64,000 nucleotides of DNA from Cryptomeria japonica (Eukaryota; Streptophyta; Pinopsida; Cupressales; Cupressaceae), in assembly GCF_030272615.1 (NCBI RefSeq), contig NC_081414.1, forward strand, positions 334,745,927-334,809,926, in the 5' to 3' direction. Below, piece by piece: positions 23,515 through 34,509 of the stretch. Each line of letters opens with the position of its first letter. Position 1 is the stretch's first letter. The notes under the pieces were generated by a model, which was not told the DNA's origin, searched no databases, and saw only the letters and a program-made list of their open reading frames with translations. The translations under genes and the position numbers were made by a program.

Positions 23515-23533
23515 TGTGTGTGCGTGTGTGTGT
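23421..23533. repeat. (CT)n microsatellite with (TG)n tail
   Basis: About 45 uninterrupted CT units to 23510, then TGTGTGTGTGCGTGTGTGTG. The Ser-Leu repeat 'protein' read from it is not real. Confidence 0.98.
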
Positions 23534-24269
23534 TCATTGCTTTCTTGCTAATCGGATTAAGATATAAAGTTGAATTTGATTTGTGCTATAAAGTGTTAAA
23601 ATTTGTTTAAGACTGATTCATCCCCCCTCTCAATCTTGGGATGTGTTTAACAAACCAAATGGCATTAATTATGCAATCTATGTACCATATCAATGACTCT
23701 ATTGATCTAGTTCTAAATCATACTTTTTATCAAGATGGTTAGATTGTGTCCTTAATATCTTAGATATTATTCTAGCATGGGATATATTTTAAGAGTGATA
23801 AATTTATATCTTGTTTGGAAGGGAATATAAATTGGATCTTTTAATATAGTTATAATCCTTGAATGCATGATATATCTATATGTAGATTCATTATGTGTCT
23901 AGGGCGAGAGTGTTTATATTGAGGGTTGTGTATTAGTGATGATCTGATGTATCATCTGATAAGTTTTGTAGCTATTATAGAATGAGTTATCTTTGCTTAC
24001 ATAAGACAATCATGAATGTATAGGATGGTCATGTTTGTCATCTAGTCGAGTAGATATTCCTGAGAGATCCTATGTGTATTGAGTGTTAGACTTGATATCC
24101 AAACAATGATTTCCTTTAACTATAGTGTGAGCAATTGTTGTTGTCATCAATGTAAGTTTGCAGTTGTTGTGCATACAGGTCTGTAGGGAGATTGTCGGAA
24201 ATTGTTGATGTCATTAATGTCAAGTTTGTAGAGTTGTAAGGAGATTGTTGGTAGTCATTGTTATGATGT

Positions 24270-24290
24270 CCATCAAAGAGGGAGATTGCT
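24270..24290 (+). promoter_or_regulatory. Possible Copia polypurine tract relic
   Basis: CAAAGAGGGAGATTGCTTA resembles the plant Copia polypurine tract next to an LTR start, but no LTR partner is found nearby. Confidence 0.25.
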
Positions 24291-24738
24291 TAAAATGAAA
24301 ATCCCTACTTTTATTATCAAAAAACATTAGAATTATTAATTTCAAAGAAAAATTTTGATTGAAAAAAATGTTTTTTATTTTATTGAGATATTTAATGCAT
24401 TAGTCAAAATAAATAAAATAAATAATTAAATAATTTAAAATAATGTAATATATTTAATGTAAATAAAATTAGATTAAAAATCCAAATAATCTTCAACAAA
24501 AATTTAACCTTAACATGATAGTTGTGAGATTCAATGTAATATTATTTTTTGTTCATTCTTCTTGAATTGATAAACCTAACTATTGAATTGTTCTAATTAA
24601 TTATTTATATACTTAATAGTTTCAACCTTTATTGTTAATTGCCACATGATTTTAATTAAGTTGAATCATCTGAAAGGTTGTAAATTGTGTAAGAAAATAT
24701 GGAAAATATAATCAGGATCTATGAATCTCTTATAAATA

Positions 24739-24754
24739 TTTCAATTATTTTTTG
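24739..24754. repeat. Target site duplication of LINE-1, left copy
   Basis: TTTCAATTATTTTTTG, identical to 30457-30472. On the minus strand it merges with the A-rich 3' end of the LINE. Confidence 0.8.
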
Positions 24755-24897
24755 ATGAATAGGCCTTCTCTATTAATAAGAAATATTAAAGTACATATTC
24801 ACAAAAAAAGGACGGGGGATACAAGATCACCCCGCGAGAGTCACTCGGCCAACGGCCGGAAATAAAAAAACAACAAGCTATTCATCAAAAAACTTCC

Positions 24898-25353
24898 TCA
24901 GGCAACCAAAACAAAGGCAGTTGAGGGTGGAGGATTAGGGTCATCTTTTTTGCCCCATACGTCAACGGGGCTAGGAGTTGGGTCTGGCACAAACCACCCA
25001 TCTTCAGGATCTCTTTCAATTTCTCCTTCCTCCTGCCTGGGAGGCGAGATCGCCAAAGCCAAGCGAGGAATCTTGGAGGTGGTGGCAAAGGGCCACCCAA
25101 AATCAACAGGAGGAGAAAAGGCCACGGGAGCATCAAAGGACCACCCCGAGCTAGAGCCATGTCGTGGTGGGGAAGCCGAGTGACGACGCCAAGCAACATC
25201 TCTCTTGCCTGAGGGGCGACGGGGAGGCTGGGACCGTAGGGTTTGAGAGCAGCAGGCAGATGAGATGCGACCGCGGCGGCGGCCACGGGGTGGAGTACGG
25301 TCGACAGAGACAGAGTCTGGCGATACTCAGGCGATTGCACAAGGGGCATTGCC
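24898..25353 (-). pseudogene. LINE-1 ORF2 C-terminal extension
   Basis: After the zinc-binding domain the ORF2 frame meets TAG (about 25352) and TGA (about 25325). The same frame then stays open to 24898. It encodes an Arg/Gly-rich stretch (RTPPRGRRRGRISS), a Ser/Pro/His stretch (RHSASPPRHGSSSGWSFD) and an acidic Pro-rich end (PRQEEGEIERDPEDGWFVPD). Both stops would be sense codons (CAG, CGA) with one C-to-T reversed, so this was probably the original end of ORF2. The RG-type segment suggests nucleic-acid binding; that is inference. A GC-rich 3' UTR open by chance is the alternative. Confidence 0.55.
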
Positions 25354-26226
25354 CTAGTGTTGAAGGAGCTCTTGAAGGTGGGCCACCTTGTCAGCTTGTA
25401 CCTGAATCTGCATTAATACATTGTTACAAATGCAAGCTTTAGCATAAAGCGAAACATTAATATCCAAGTAGCTGTAAGAAAAAATAACAACATTTCTATC
25501 CTTCCAAAGAGTGAAAAGGATCTCCATTCTGAAAGCATGCCATATCTGGGAGAACTTATAGGGGATTCTAGGCGAATTGCCCAGAAGAGCCATGTGCCAG
25601 GAAAATGGCTCAGGCTGAAAAGGCCGAAAAAAGTCATGAATCCAACTCCAATACTGTTGAGCTCTTCTACAGAACCAAAAGATGTGCATAAAAGTTTCTG
25701 GGTGACCACAAAAGGGGCATTGAGGATCAAGCACTCCCAAATGCTCGAGTCTGGAACCCAAAGGCAGACCTTGAAAGAGAACACACCAAGCAAAGTGAGC
25801 AATCTTAGGCTCGGTGATGGCGGACCAGACAACCAAAAACCTGAATCTCCAGGCAATCTGGGAAGACTGCAAGTGCCACCGTTGATCGAGAGTGTGAGCC
25901 ATAGGCAAGTGAGGAACCAACCAGAGATAACCCTTTTTGGGTTTGTAGTTGGTTAAAGGAGTCCAAGGATACCACTTCCAGTCTTTCCACCAAGGTCTAA
26001 CAAACCAAACATCGAGCTTATGAAGAAAATTTGAGGGAAGGGCCAAGACCAAAAGGTCATAAGTTTGTCGATCTAGCCGAGATAGGCGAAATTGGACCTA
26101 GAGGTCCTCCTAAGACCAGAGGCTCACAGTAGATCTGGAAAAAAGATCCTTAGGGGTACAAATGCTGCACTTGTGAAAGCGCAGAGCACTGTCACCTTGA
26201 ATTTTGGCCAAAGGTAACCCTTGCAC
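25354..26226 (-). pseudogene. LINE-1 ORF2 zinc-binding (zf-RVT type) domain
   Basis: The frame has open part 26052-25354. It carries FRFLVVWSAITEPKIAHFAW, then LEHLGVLDPQCPFCGHPETFMHIFWFCRRAQQYW, with the C-x2-C-x6-H-x5-C spacing of the zinc-binding domain that follows RT in plant LINEs. It lies in the same frame as the RT part upstream. Confidence 0.9.
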
Positions 26227-28500
26227 CTAAAAAAGAGGGGACCACCAAAGGTTGTGTTGATTCATGGATAAGTCATCCTGAAAGCCATCGCCGACCCATC
26301 GCAGCCAAGGCTTGATAGCTTCCCAAGCATGCCAGATACTTTTGACCACAAAAGTACCCTGTATCTGAATAGGGTCTGTCATGGTGAGCAAGGTTTGCAA
26401 GCCTATCCCCTTCCAGGCTAGCCTTTTTGAAGGAAAGGCTAAAGAAATGCAATGCCAGAGAAGAATTTTCCAGGCCTCGTCTCCAGATAAGGCTCTGATA
26501 ACCCATTTAGCACATAAGGCCAGCCCTTGGTTTTGAGTAGAAATAAGGTCGAGTCCTCCGGATTCCTTGGGGAGACAACAATAATCCCAAGCAACCCTGT
26601 GAAAACCATGATGGTTAGACTTAGAGGCCCAAAGAAAGGCTCGCAGAAGTCTTTCCAACTTCATGTAGGAGGCCTTTGAAGGAGCCCAACATGAAGAATA
26701 GTAAACATGGGTGGCGGCCAACACTTTGGAACAAACTTGGAATTTACCAGCCAAAGAGAGAGGCTTGGTGATCCAATAGGCAAACTTTTTCTCGATTCTG
26801 GCTAAGACCGCCTATCAAAGATTCGAAGGCGAAGCTTGGAAGGCAAAAGGAATGCCCAAAAAGCGAAATATTTCGCCATGCTAAAGCCATTTCTAGTCAT
26901 ACTGAAGGATCCAAGGCAAAGCAGGAAGAAAGGACTATCTGTAACATTGCGTCTTGTGCCACTGAATGACCAAACCAGAAGGCAAGCAAAAAGTGTCAAG
27001 ACATTGAAGAGCAGACTACACATTATCTTCATCCTCAATAAGAGTGAGAAAGGAATCATCGGCAAAATGGCCATTGACAAGTTGGGAAGGTGACTCAGGC
27101 AGGGAGATACCACGGACACGCCCAACAACGATAGCATTAGCAAGTAAGTAACCAAACCCTTCTGTTGCAAGAACATATAAAGCAGGAGCCAGAGGGCACC
27201 CCTAGCGAATGGATCTGAAAAGGCCAAAAGCCTCTGACTACAGGCCATTAATGGTAATGCAAGTTGAGGCATCCTCGAATAAAATCTGTACAAATTGGAT
27301 GAACCGGGGACCAAAGCCTAAGGCTTTGAGCATAGCCAAGATAAAAGGCCATTCAATGCGATCATACGCTTTAGTGAAGTCAATCTTGAGAAAGATTGCC
27401 CGCTATTGAGAGCATCTGGCCCAATCCATTCCTTCCCAAACAACAATAATATTGTCCAGAATAAACCTGGATTTAATAAATCCAGTCTGTTTCGGCCGAA
27501 AAATAAGCGGAAGGAGATGTCGAATCTTAAGGGCCAGAGCTTTGGCAATGATCTTATAAGAGACATTAAGCAAGGTGATAGGCCGCCAATTGCAAATGTC
27601 CTCTGGGTCCCTAGCCTTAGCGATAAACTTGATGTTTCCCCGATTAATCATTTTTCCCAAGGAGCGGGAATGAAAAGCTTCTTGATAGACCTTATGAAGG
27701 TCATGACCAACACAAGGCCAAAGAGCTTTGTAGAATTCACAGGGGAAACCATCACAGCCTGGGGCTTTGTCATTTGCCATAGAAAATTTGGCTTCTTTGA
27801 GATCATCAATGGTCAGTAAGAGATCACAAAAGGCCTGCTACGAGTCAGAGAGTTGTTTGGGAACAACGGCCAAGCAATCTTGTAAGGATTGGGTTTTGGT
27901 CGAAGAATCTACCTGCGCTGTGAACACCTTCTCATAATGACGGACAAAGGCTTGCAATATGTCAGGCAGCTCGGTGAGAAGAGCATGTCCCTCTTTTATT
28001 TTCTTAATCCCAACAGAGGTATGACGGGCACGTAGAGCCAGGAAGAATTCCTTAGAAGCCCTATTGCCCACCTTAAGCCAGTATAATCTGGCTTTGATTT
28101 GAGCTCCTTTGGCAGAGTGACTATCATCAACTTGCTTATGATGTCGGAGCTAGGCTAAATGGAGTTGCAGGGTAGAATCGAAGGGATTCAAAGCCAAAGC
28201 TTCTGTGGCAGCACATAGAGCTTTGGTGGTCATATCATACGACCGCCTACGGTAGATGGCAAGTTGCCTACCATAAATGCGCATAAACCTCGCAGAGCGG
28301 GAAATGGCGTCATGCCACCACTCAATCCAACCAGTGTGATGACAGGGCCTTGGCTCAAGATTCCACACTCTTTGAATGTGGGCCATCGTGGACTAATGGT
28401 GCAGAAGAGACGTCTTGAGGTAGAATTGTGTTTTGGAAGGACGTTGCTTAGCTGTCTACCATTCAATGCTAAACTTTATGGGCAAGTGGTCTGATAGCGT
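26227..28500 (-). pseudogene. LINE-1 ORF2 reverse transcriptase
   Basis: RT copies LINE RNA onto nicked target DNA. The linker KVGNRASKEFFLALRARHT (28071 onward) precedes the RT blocks ANDKAPGCDGFPCEFYKALW (27780), NWRPITLLNVSYKIIAKAL, KIDFTKAYDRIEWPFI (near 27380, holding the first Asp) and HFADDSFLTLIEDED (catalytic ADD at 27055-27063). The thumb follows at 26754-26227 (AGKFQVCSKVLAATHVYYSS). All parts share one frame but are cut by stops (near 27838, 27403, 27203, 26998 and others). Catalytic residues are present; expression is impossible as it stands. Confidence 0.92.
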
Positions 28501-29189
28501 CACATCAACAAGAGGAGTGATGGGCAAATCAAGATCTTCAGAAAAAGAGAAAAAAGATTGCGCAGATATCATAGCATGATCAAGCCTTTTAAGAATTTTG
28601 TCTCTGAAATTAGACAAGTGTGCCAGACCCCACTAGGACAGCGACGGTTGGTGTTGGGGTCGAAAAGACACAATATATTGTGCATATAGTACCAGGGTTC
28701 CCACTCTCCAGCTGTCCAGCGGAAAGGTAAAAAATTGTCCTTATCAGAAGCCACCTCAACCATATTGAAGTCCCCAAACATGACCCAAGTGGCAGGTGGA
28801 AGATTATTCGCGATCCATTGCCAGAGTTATGATCTTTCAACCGAATCATTGGGAGCATAAACATTAACGATCCCAACAGAATGATTATCAATTGAAAGCA
28901 AAACCCAGACGATGCGCTGCATTGGATCAACCCCATGAGAAATGACTGCAGAGAACCACTGAGGTTGAAGGAGAGTGACAACTCCCCCTCAACCAACTTC
29001 ATGTTGGGAAGAAAAAACAAGGCTATCTGGCCAAATAACACGGCATGCAACATTGAGCATGAAACCTACAATTTTAACTTCCTGGAGGCAAAGAACATCC
29101 AGACCTACAATACGTTAACGAACATCTCGAACAAAATACTTTCTGGCGAGGTCTGTGAGACCTCGAACATTCCATGAGATGTAATTCAT
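28501..29189 (-). pseudogene. LINE-1 ORF2 AP-type endonuclease
   Basis: ORF2 starts at ATG 29189. The endonuclease nicks target DNA. Motifs in order are NYISWNVRGL, LCLQEVKI, IVNVYAPND, VMFGDFNMVE (near 28780) and SDHLPI (near 28500). These are the family's Asn, Glu, Asp/Asn and SDH catalytic groups. In-frame stops lie near 29120 and 28830, and a frameshift near 28630 moves the last part into the RT frame. Confidence 0.9.
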
Positions 29190-29500
29190 GACAAAACCAA
29201 CATATCATCCTCATCCCCAAGATAGGAGAAGCTATTGTGCAAAAAATCTTGGTCCCCACTGGAGATGACTCGCCGTTTTTTTGAACCATCATCTACAATC
29301 TCAGCACGCCCTGAAGGGCTACGAGAATGATGTAGAGAGTGTGGAGCAGAAATCGCAAACACAGCCTGAGGAGTGCGCACCCAAGGAGAGCGAGCAACAC
29401 CCTCAAAAGAAGCATTCCCCGTTGAGAAGGGTTTGAAACCGGAGTGGAAGCCACCTGGGAGGACGCAGACTGCACAGGAGGATCCGTCGTCGATTGAGAA

Positions 29501-30338
29501 CTAGAACCAATGGGAGTCTTTTGGGCCAAAACTGCAGGGGTTTTTTCCTTTACGAATCACAGTGGTCCATTCATCCTTCTTGACTCCCTCCACTGGTCGA
29601 GAGCCAGACTCCTTAACAAGGGGTTTTAATTTCGGAGTTGCCAAGGGACAATCCCTAATCTTGTGATCCGCCGTTTGGCATCGATAACAAGTGTTGGGTA
29701 GGTTCAAATAAAACACCTTCTGGGTGAAGGTGTTACCGCCCACTTGAATATCAACAGTTTCTTTCAGGTCACGAGAAAGGTCGACCTCAACACATACCCT
29801 CTTTTGAGGGCAAGCATTAAAAAAACAATTTGGCACGAGGCAAACGACTTTGCCAACAGACTGAGCAATGGTTTGCATGAAGGGCCAACAAGGCAAAGGA
29901 AGACCCAGGAACTCAACCTAGACTAGAACTTGCAATTTTTTGTCATCGGAAGGGACGACCTAACAGTCCACAGACCATGGGAGAGAATAGCCTCGACATG
30001 GGAAGGGTTTGAAAAACGAAACAAAAAAAACCTTTCATGAGACTTTGGACAGCATCAAGCCTAACTCCACGAGGAGGCCAGGCTTTGGCAACCCAATCAC
30101 GAAGCATGCTTTCAGGAGGGATCCTACACACAAAATATCCTATCAAAGTACATTTTTCAAGCCAATCACAGGCATTGTCAAAGCCCTGAACAGGGTGTAC
30201 AACATCAGGCGAGGACATACCTCGTGAAACACTTTCGGGACAAACTTGTGAGGGCATTTGCTCAATGGCGCCATGAGGGTCCGTTGCAGCAACTCCAACA
30301 CCAACATCAATTGCTGGTCTAAAGTTGGTTGGAGCCAT
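29501..30338 (-). pseudogene. LINE-1 ORF1 (RNA-binding, CCHC knuckle)
   Basis: The ATG is at 30338 (MAPTNFRPAIDVG). The first frame runs to 29943 and the second from 29896 to 29501; the join needs a frameshift. The N-terminal half has the DUF4283-like pattern of plant LINE ORF1 (CTLIGYFVCRIPPESMLRDW). The second half includes LPLPCWPFMQTIAQSVG-like sequence and the knuckle CYRCQTADHKIRDC near 29670-29710, then a basic tail. ORF1 protein binds LINE RNA. Confidence 0.87.
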
Positions 30339-30456
30339 AATGAACACAAAAAATCCCGCAGTAAATGCGGTTTGAAACACACAAGACGAAACACGCAACC
30401 CTCAAACCCTAGCAGAGCCAAAACAACTGTTTTTAAGTAACTTTTAAGTCATTATT

Positions 30457-30472
30457 TTCAATTATTTTTTGT
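30457..30472. repeat. Target site duplication of LINE-1, right copy
   Basis: Identical to 24739-24754 over 16 bases. It marks the 5' boundary of the LINE. Confidence 0.8.
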
Positions 30473-32400
30473 TTGATTTACTTTCAAACAATGATACAAT
30501 AATTTTTAAAATAATAATTTTTATGTCAGCTCTTGTTTCTTTCCTTGGATACAAATTGATTAGATTGAAAAAAATTCATTATTTTTATTGCTCTTATATC
30601 TCCATACACTTTTTTCTACACTGCTTTTTCAAATGTAATGCATATTGCCATTTGGATTTATTTTCATGTGTAATTGTTCTTCATATTAAACTCGATCTGG
30701 TTACATTAATTATGTGCACATGTTTTGAATGAAATAAAAGGGGACTGCCCCTAAAATACATTTATAGAGAAATTTGACAAAAAAAATTTGTTGCTATGCC
30801 AATTAGACATGTATGTCTGCCTTTGAGCCAACGTTTGTTTTACGTCTGCTTGATTACTAATATGGATAAAATAAGATACAACAACCACTTTTGTATGCAT
30901 TTTTTCCAAACATGAGAACATTCTGTAGTTTCGATCTCAACCTCCAGAAAAACAGAGCCTAAAATTATGACGAAATTTGGTTTGGATAAGGTAAAAAAAT
31001 CGAAAATGCCTGGGGTTTCTTCACAATTTTTTGCTCAGTGCTTACAAAAGTTACTCTATTTCTAAATATAGACTGCCTGGAGTTTTGTGAATAGATTAAT
31101 CAACAAAATTTTAACAAATTTTGAGAATTAGAAAACACTTTCACCGATATGATTCCAGAGGCTGTTTGGAAACCCCATCTTAAGCAGCAACAACAGTGCA
31201 CAATTTAAAGAAACTTTATCAGACCTGGAGATTGCAGTAGTGTGTTCTCCTTGTTTTACAACTCTTTTGGAGGTACCTTCCATTAGTGGAGACAAATCAC
31301 CTATCAATCCCCTTGCCCAGTGGGCTGGTAAAACTTCCAAGCTCTACAGATATTGGTTGCTCTATGACTCTAACTTGGGTCTTTCGGCATGATTATGCCC
31401 TGTCCCAAGCACTTGACCATAACCTGATGGGGAGCATCATGTCAAAACTATAGATTCATTCAAATAAGTTAACATCAAACAGGGCAAAGCTGATCTCATA
31501 GAAGGATTGCCATGAATCAAGTTGTCTGGTTTCTACATTAAAAAAAACAATTTTTAGGCATACAGACAATTTTGTAGAATGGACATAAGGGGCACAGTCA
31601 GGAATGAGTTCAATGATGAAAAATAAAGCCCAAGCATGATTGATTCTTTTACGAAAAGTAAACCCAAACAAATTTACTGAATCTTAATCCTGCATTGTGC
31701 ATGCAAATATATCAAATGCAATTTAATTATTTATCATAATAATTGAGATCTGGAGTAGATGCAACTGTTTTTTACTATTGAGAAAATTAAATTGATATTT
31801 CAAATATGTCAAATCTAAAACTCAGTAATGGTCTGTATGGATAAAATGAGGGCCAGATGCATTTGAACACATCTTTTGGGACTCAAGGACTGCCAATTTT
31901 TGTTTGAACATTTTTTCAAATAAATGAAACCAAGCATTTAACCAAGTAAGGAAATGAATAAAGTTATATAAAAGAAATTAGGGCGTTGACCATGCTCACC
32001 CTGCACCTCGAATGAAGGGTTTGTCCCCTATCCTCGCCTCTCAAGCCTGCAAGAGGATAAGAGCCTGCAAGAGGATAAGAGCCTATAGAAAACACAAATT
32101 GATGGCCTGTTTACAACAGAAGCCTGATACACAATAGTGCAGGAAAATACAAATGTCCAATAGAATAATTACTGTGGAAGAAATATCTGTTGCAGCAGTT
32201 ACAAAAGCACATTAACCGAAAATTTTTACTAGAGAATAGAGGGAATGGCTTGCCAATTGCCATGTACGAGTACCTTGCTTGATACTCAATGGCCCCTCAA
32301 AACAATATGTAAAATGATTAATTAGAACATAGAATTTGATCATACACGAAATTTTATCCATTATTTAACAAACCTAAATATTACTCTGGTGAGCAAGATT
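30473..32400. other. Intergenic, no gene recognised
   Basis: AT-rich sequence. Apart from the coding-like stretch at 31128-31340 it holds only short random frames. A 19-bp direct duplication of GCCTGCAAGAGGATAAGA lies near 32045-32085. Confidence 0.4.
31128..31340 (-). pseudogene. Unassigned coding-like stretch
   Basis: An open frame of 70 codons reading ..LPAHWARGLIGDLSPLMEG.. and ..ISRSDKVSLNCALLLLLK.., with balanced protein-like composition and a second plausible frame just upstream (VIEQPISVELGSFTSPLGKG). It does not look like a transposon protein. It may be an exon remnant of a captured or dead host gene. I do not recognise the family. Confidence 0.25.
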
Positions 32401-33372
32401 TGAGCACGTGTGCCTAGGTTCTAAACGATCAAATCCTTATTTCTATCTGGTATTGTCACTGTCCAGACTGATTGCAAAATGTAAACTCAGAAATAAAAAT
32501 CTCAGTGTAAATAACATCAAGATTATTTGGGAATCAGATAACAATCATTTCACAGTTTCAGAAGGTTATCAAAATAGAACACATTACAACTTCAACTATC
32601 AGAAGTCTGTTTAAGCGCTATAATTCGATCATACAATAGATCATCTCAGACAATTTACAAGTTCCAGTCGGCAGATAAAACAATGTTTGTTCAGGATTAA
32701 TACCAACTGTGATTAGGCTCCAAGATCTCTGCTTCATATGGCAGTAGGTCGATTAAGATCACGCACCTCGGAAATGGTGCATTTGCAGAATTGCAATAGA
32801 GTGTGATACTACTAATTTATCTTCTTGTTCGCTCAGGTAGGATACCCGATTTGTCTCCTCTCTGTCCCCTGCTGATGATCTTAATGAAGATCGCCTTTCT
32901 ATGAGCTCCCTTCCTGGATACTTCAATAACAGAAACAGCAAGTCCAATAACAGTCACCTGGAGGGTGCTACATTGCTCAGTCTATTAGAGGAAATAACTA
33001 GCACCAAGTAGAACTGACCAGACGGGTAACGTCCTACCTGGAGATGCCACCTGAGGATTTCGTCCCAGACAGAAAGAGAAATCGTGCACAAGGCAATTCT
33101 GTAATTTCGTGATGATTTCAATTGAAATTGCCTTCTTCCTTTGTAGGCAATGGCCAAACAGGTTGGCCCCAGAAAAGGAATAAAATAGACCTCGCGAGTT
33201 GGCCTCAGCACAAATAATTATAATTAATATTTATTAAATATAATATTATTTATTTATTATATTATTTAAAAGCTTTTAATTAATAAAATTATATATTAAT
33301 TAATAGTGTCAAAAGGACACTATTTATTATTTTCAAAACATCAAACCGGGTCTTTCAATTGAAAAAATGACA
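32401..33372 (-). repeat. 3' LTR of element E
   Basis: Matches 34510-35328 from GTTCTAAA-GATCAAATCCTT through GGCAATGGCCAAACAGG. Its last part (33210-33350) is extremely AT-rich and has no counterpart in the right copy. The left end could be 32401 or 32409. Confidence 0.8.
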
Positions 33373-34495
33373 GTCCTCCCCTCCAAGATGTTGCTTGTAC
33401 TCAAGCAAGATCTCCATACTCAAGGGGAACCATGAAAAGTCGAACACCATACAATGCCCGTCTAAGATAGACCAATCATAGCCACCAAAAGATGTCACCT
33501 CTAAGGTAATGATCCTCCAGAAATCACCCGGATCCCATAAGCAAGCATAGTCTTGTACTTGAATCAAGGAGTACAAATTCCCTATACTATGAGTTGTATC
33601 CCCTTCTTTAACATCATGATCACAAGTAATTCACTGTGACATAGGAAACAACAAATCTTAAGTGTTTTCATACTACCATAGACAAGATGCTCAACCTCTT
33701 TCCCAAAAAGAGAATTTATTGAGACATCCTTAACAACTTCAGTTTTGTGTTTTATCATTTCCTACTTAGGTCTGACCATAAAATTTTCCTCCAAAGCGCA
33801 TTCATTGATCAATGGTCCACCATTTGGTATTTCGAAGGATTGTCCATGATTTGGTGTATCCTCCTTCAGTTTGGCCTCTTCGCATCTGATAAGTGATATT
33901 TTTTCCATCTTCACTTACATCGATCTTTTGCTGACACATGCAGTCATTAGATACCAATAAAACATCTTCTTCCAACAAAGGATCTTGCATGTTGAATACT
34001 TGTTGTTTCTGCCCAACAATCTCCTCTGGAGTAATGTCTTGTGGCTGCTCTTGATACCTCCTCCTCCAATGCCCATTTCTTGTTTACATTTCATAACACT
34101 CAATGAAAGACATGTCATGTTGTATGGCTGCATTTAAGGCATTATATTCAACATGATACCTTGCCATTTCATCCTTCTACTGTGGTAGTATCAGTTGTTC
34201 TTCCCTAAAAGGGGCCTACCTCTTCTCTTTGCAAAACTTGGGCTCCGAATATCTTCTTGGGTGGGTTAATTGCAACCCTGCCATTAGCTGAGTTACTTCC
34301 TTCTGCAAAAGGCCGATTGAATCTACCAGCATTCCACTGTTGATTTATCTCCCTTAGGATGTGAGCTACCTATACCATAGAATCTCTCATAAAGGATTGA
34401 AATTCTCTAATTTCATTGACAACTGGTTGCATATTCACTTCGTCCATATCCATAAATCTACAATACAAAAATTCCCACAGGCTGGCAAGAACAAT
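33360..34495 (-). other. Element E interior with decayed coding remnants
   Basis: The purine-rich tract is at the left. Short minus-strand frames (34133-33915, 33990-33802) show no domain. The only protein-like piece is the gag-like relic listed separately. Confidence 0.5.
34245..34455 (-). pseudogene. Gag-like relic in element E
   Basis: Starting at ATG near 34448, about 50 bp after the primer site, the minus strand encodes MDMDEVNMQPVVNEIREFQS, a TAG where CAG would fit, then AHILREINQQWNAGRFNRPF and NPPKKIFGAQVLQREEVG. Its position and its amphipathic helices suit the N-terminus of a Gypsy-type gag. Assignment by context only. Confidence 0.4.
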
Positions 34496-34508
34496 GGCTC
34501 TAATACCA
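34496..34508 (-). promoter_or_regulatory. Primer binding site of element E
   Basis: The minus strand reads TGGTATTAGAGCC, one base from the LTR end. It is an initiator Met-tRNA type site with one change. Confidence 0.75.
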
Positions 34509-34509
34509 A

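Larger units (their letters stand above)
22209..24738. other. Intergenic, no gene recognised
   Basis: AT-rich sequence with one long CT microsatellite and no recognisable coding domain. The open frame 22542-22865 has no family resemblance. Near 24230-24300 there are repeats of a GTTGTTGATGTCATTAATGTCAAG type followed by AAAGAGGGAGATTG, which looks like the 3' end of a decayed Copia. Confidence 0.45.
24755..30456 (-). mobile_element. L1-type LINE, full length but decayed (LINE-1)
   Basis: A 5.7-kb non-LTR retrotransposon on the minus strand: 5' leader, ORF1 with a zinc knuckle, ORF2 with endonuclease, RT and a Cys/His zinc-binding domain, then a 3' end. A 16-bp identical duplication flanks it, and the 5' leader precedes the ORF1 ATG by about 118 bp, so it is not 5' truncated. 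ORF2 contains several in-frame stops and at least one frameshift. Local GC is clearly higher than in the surrounding DNA. Confidence 0.93.

Noticed and set aside
28230-28466. Minus-strand frame overlapping the LINE-1 linker
   Set aside because: A neighbouring frame (28386-28150) carries the linker text that joins to RT, so this is a shadow.
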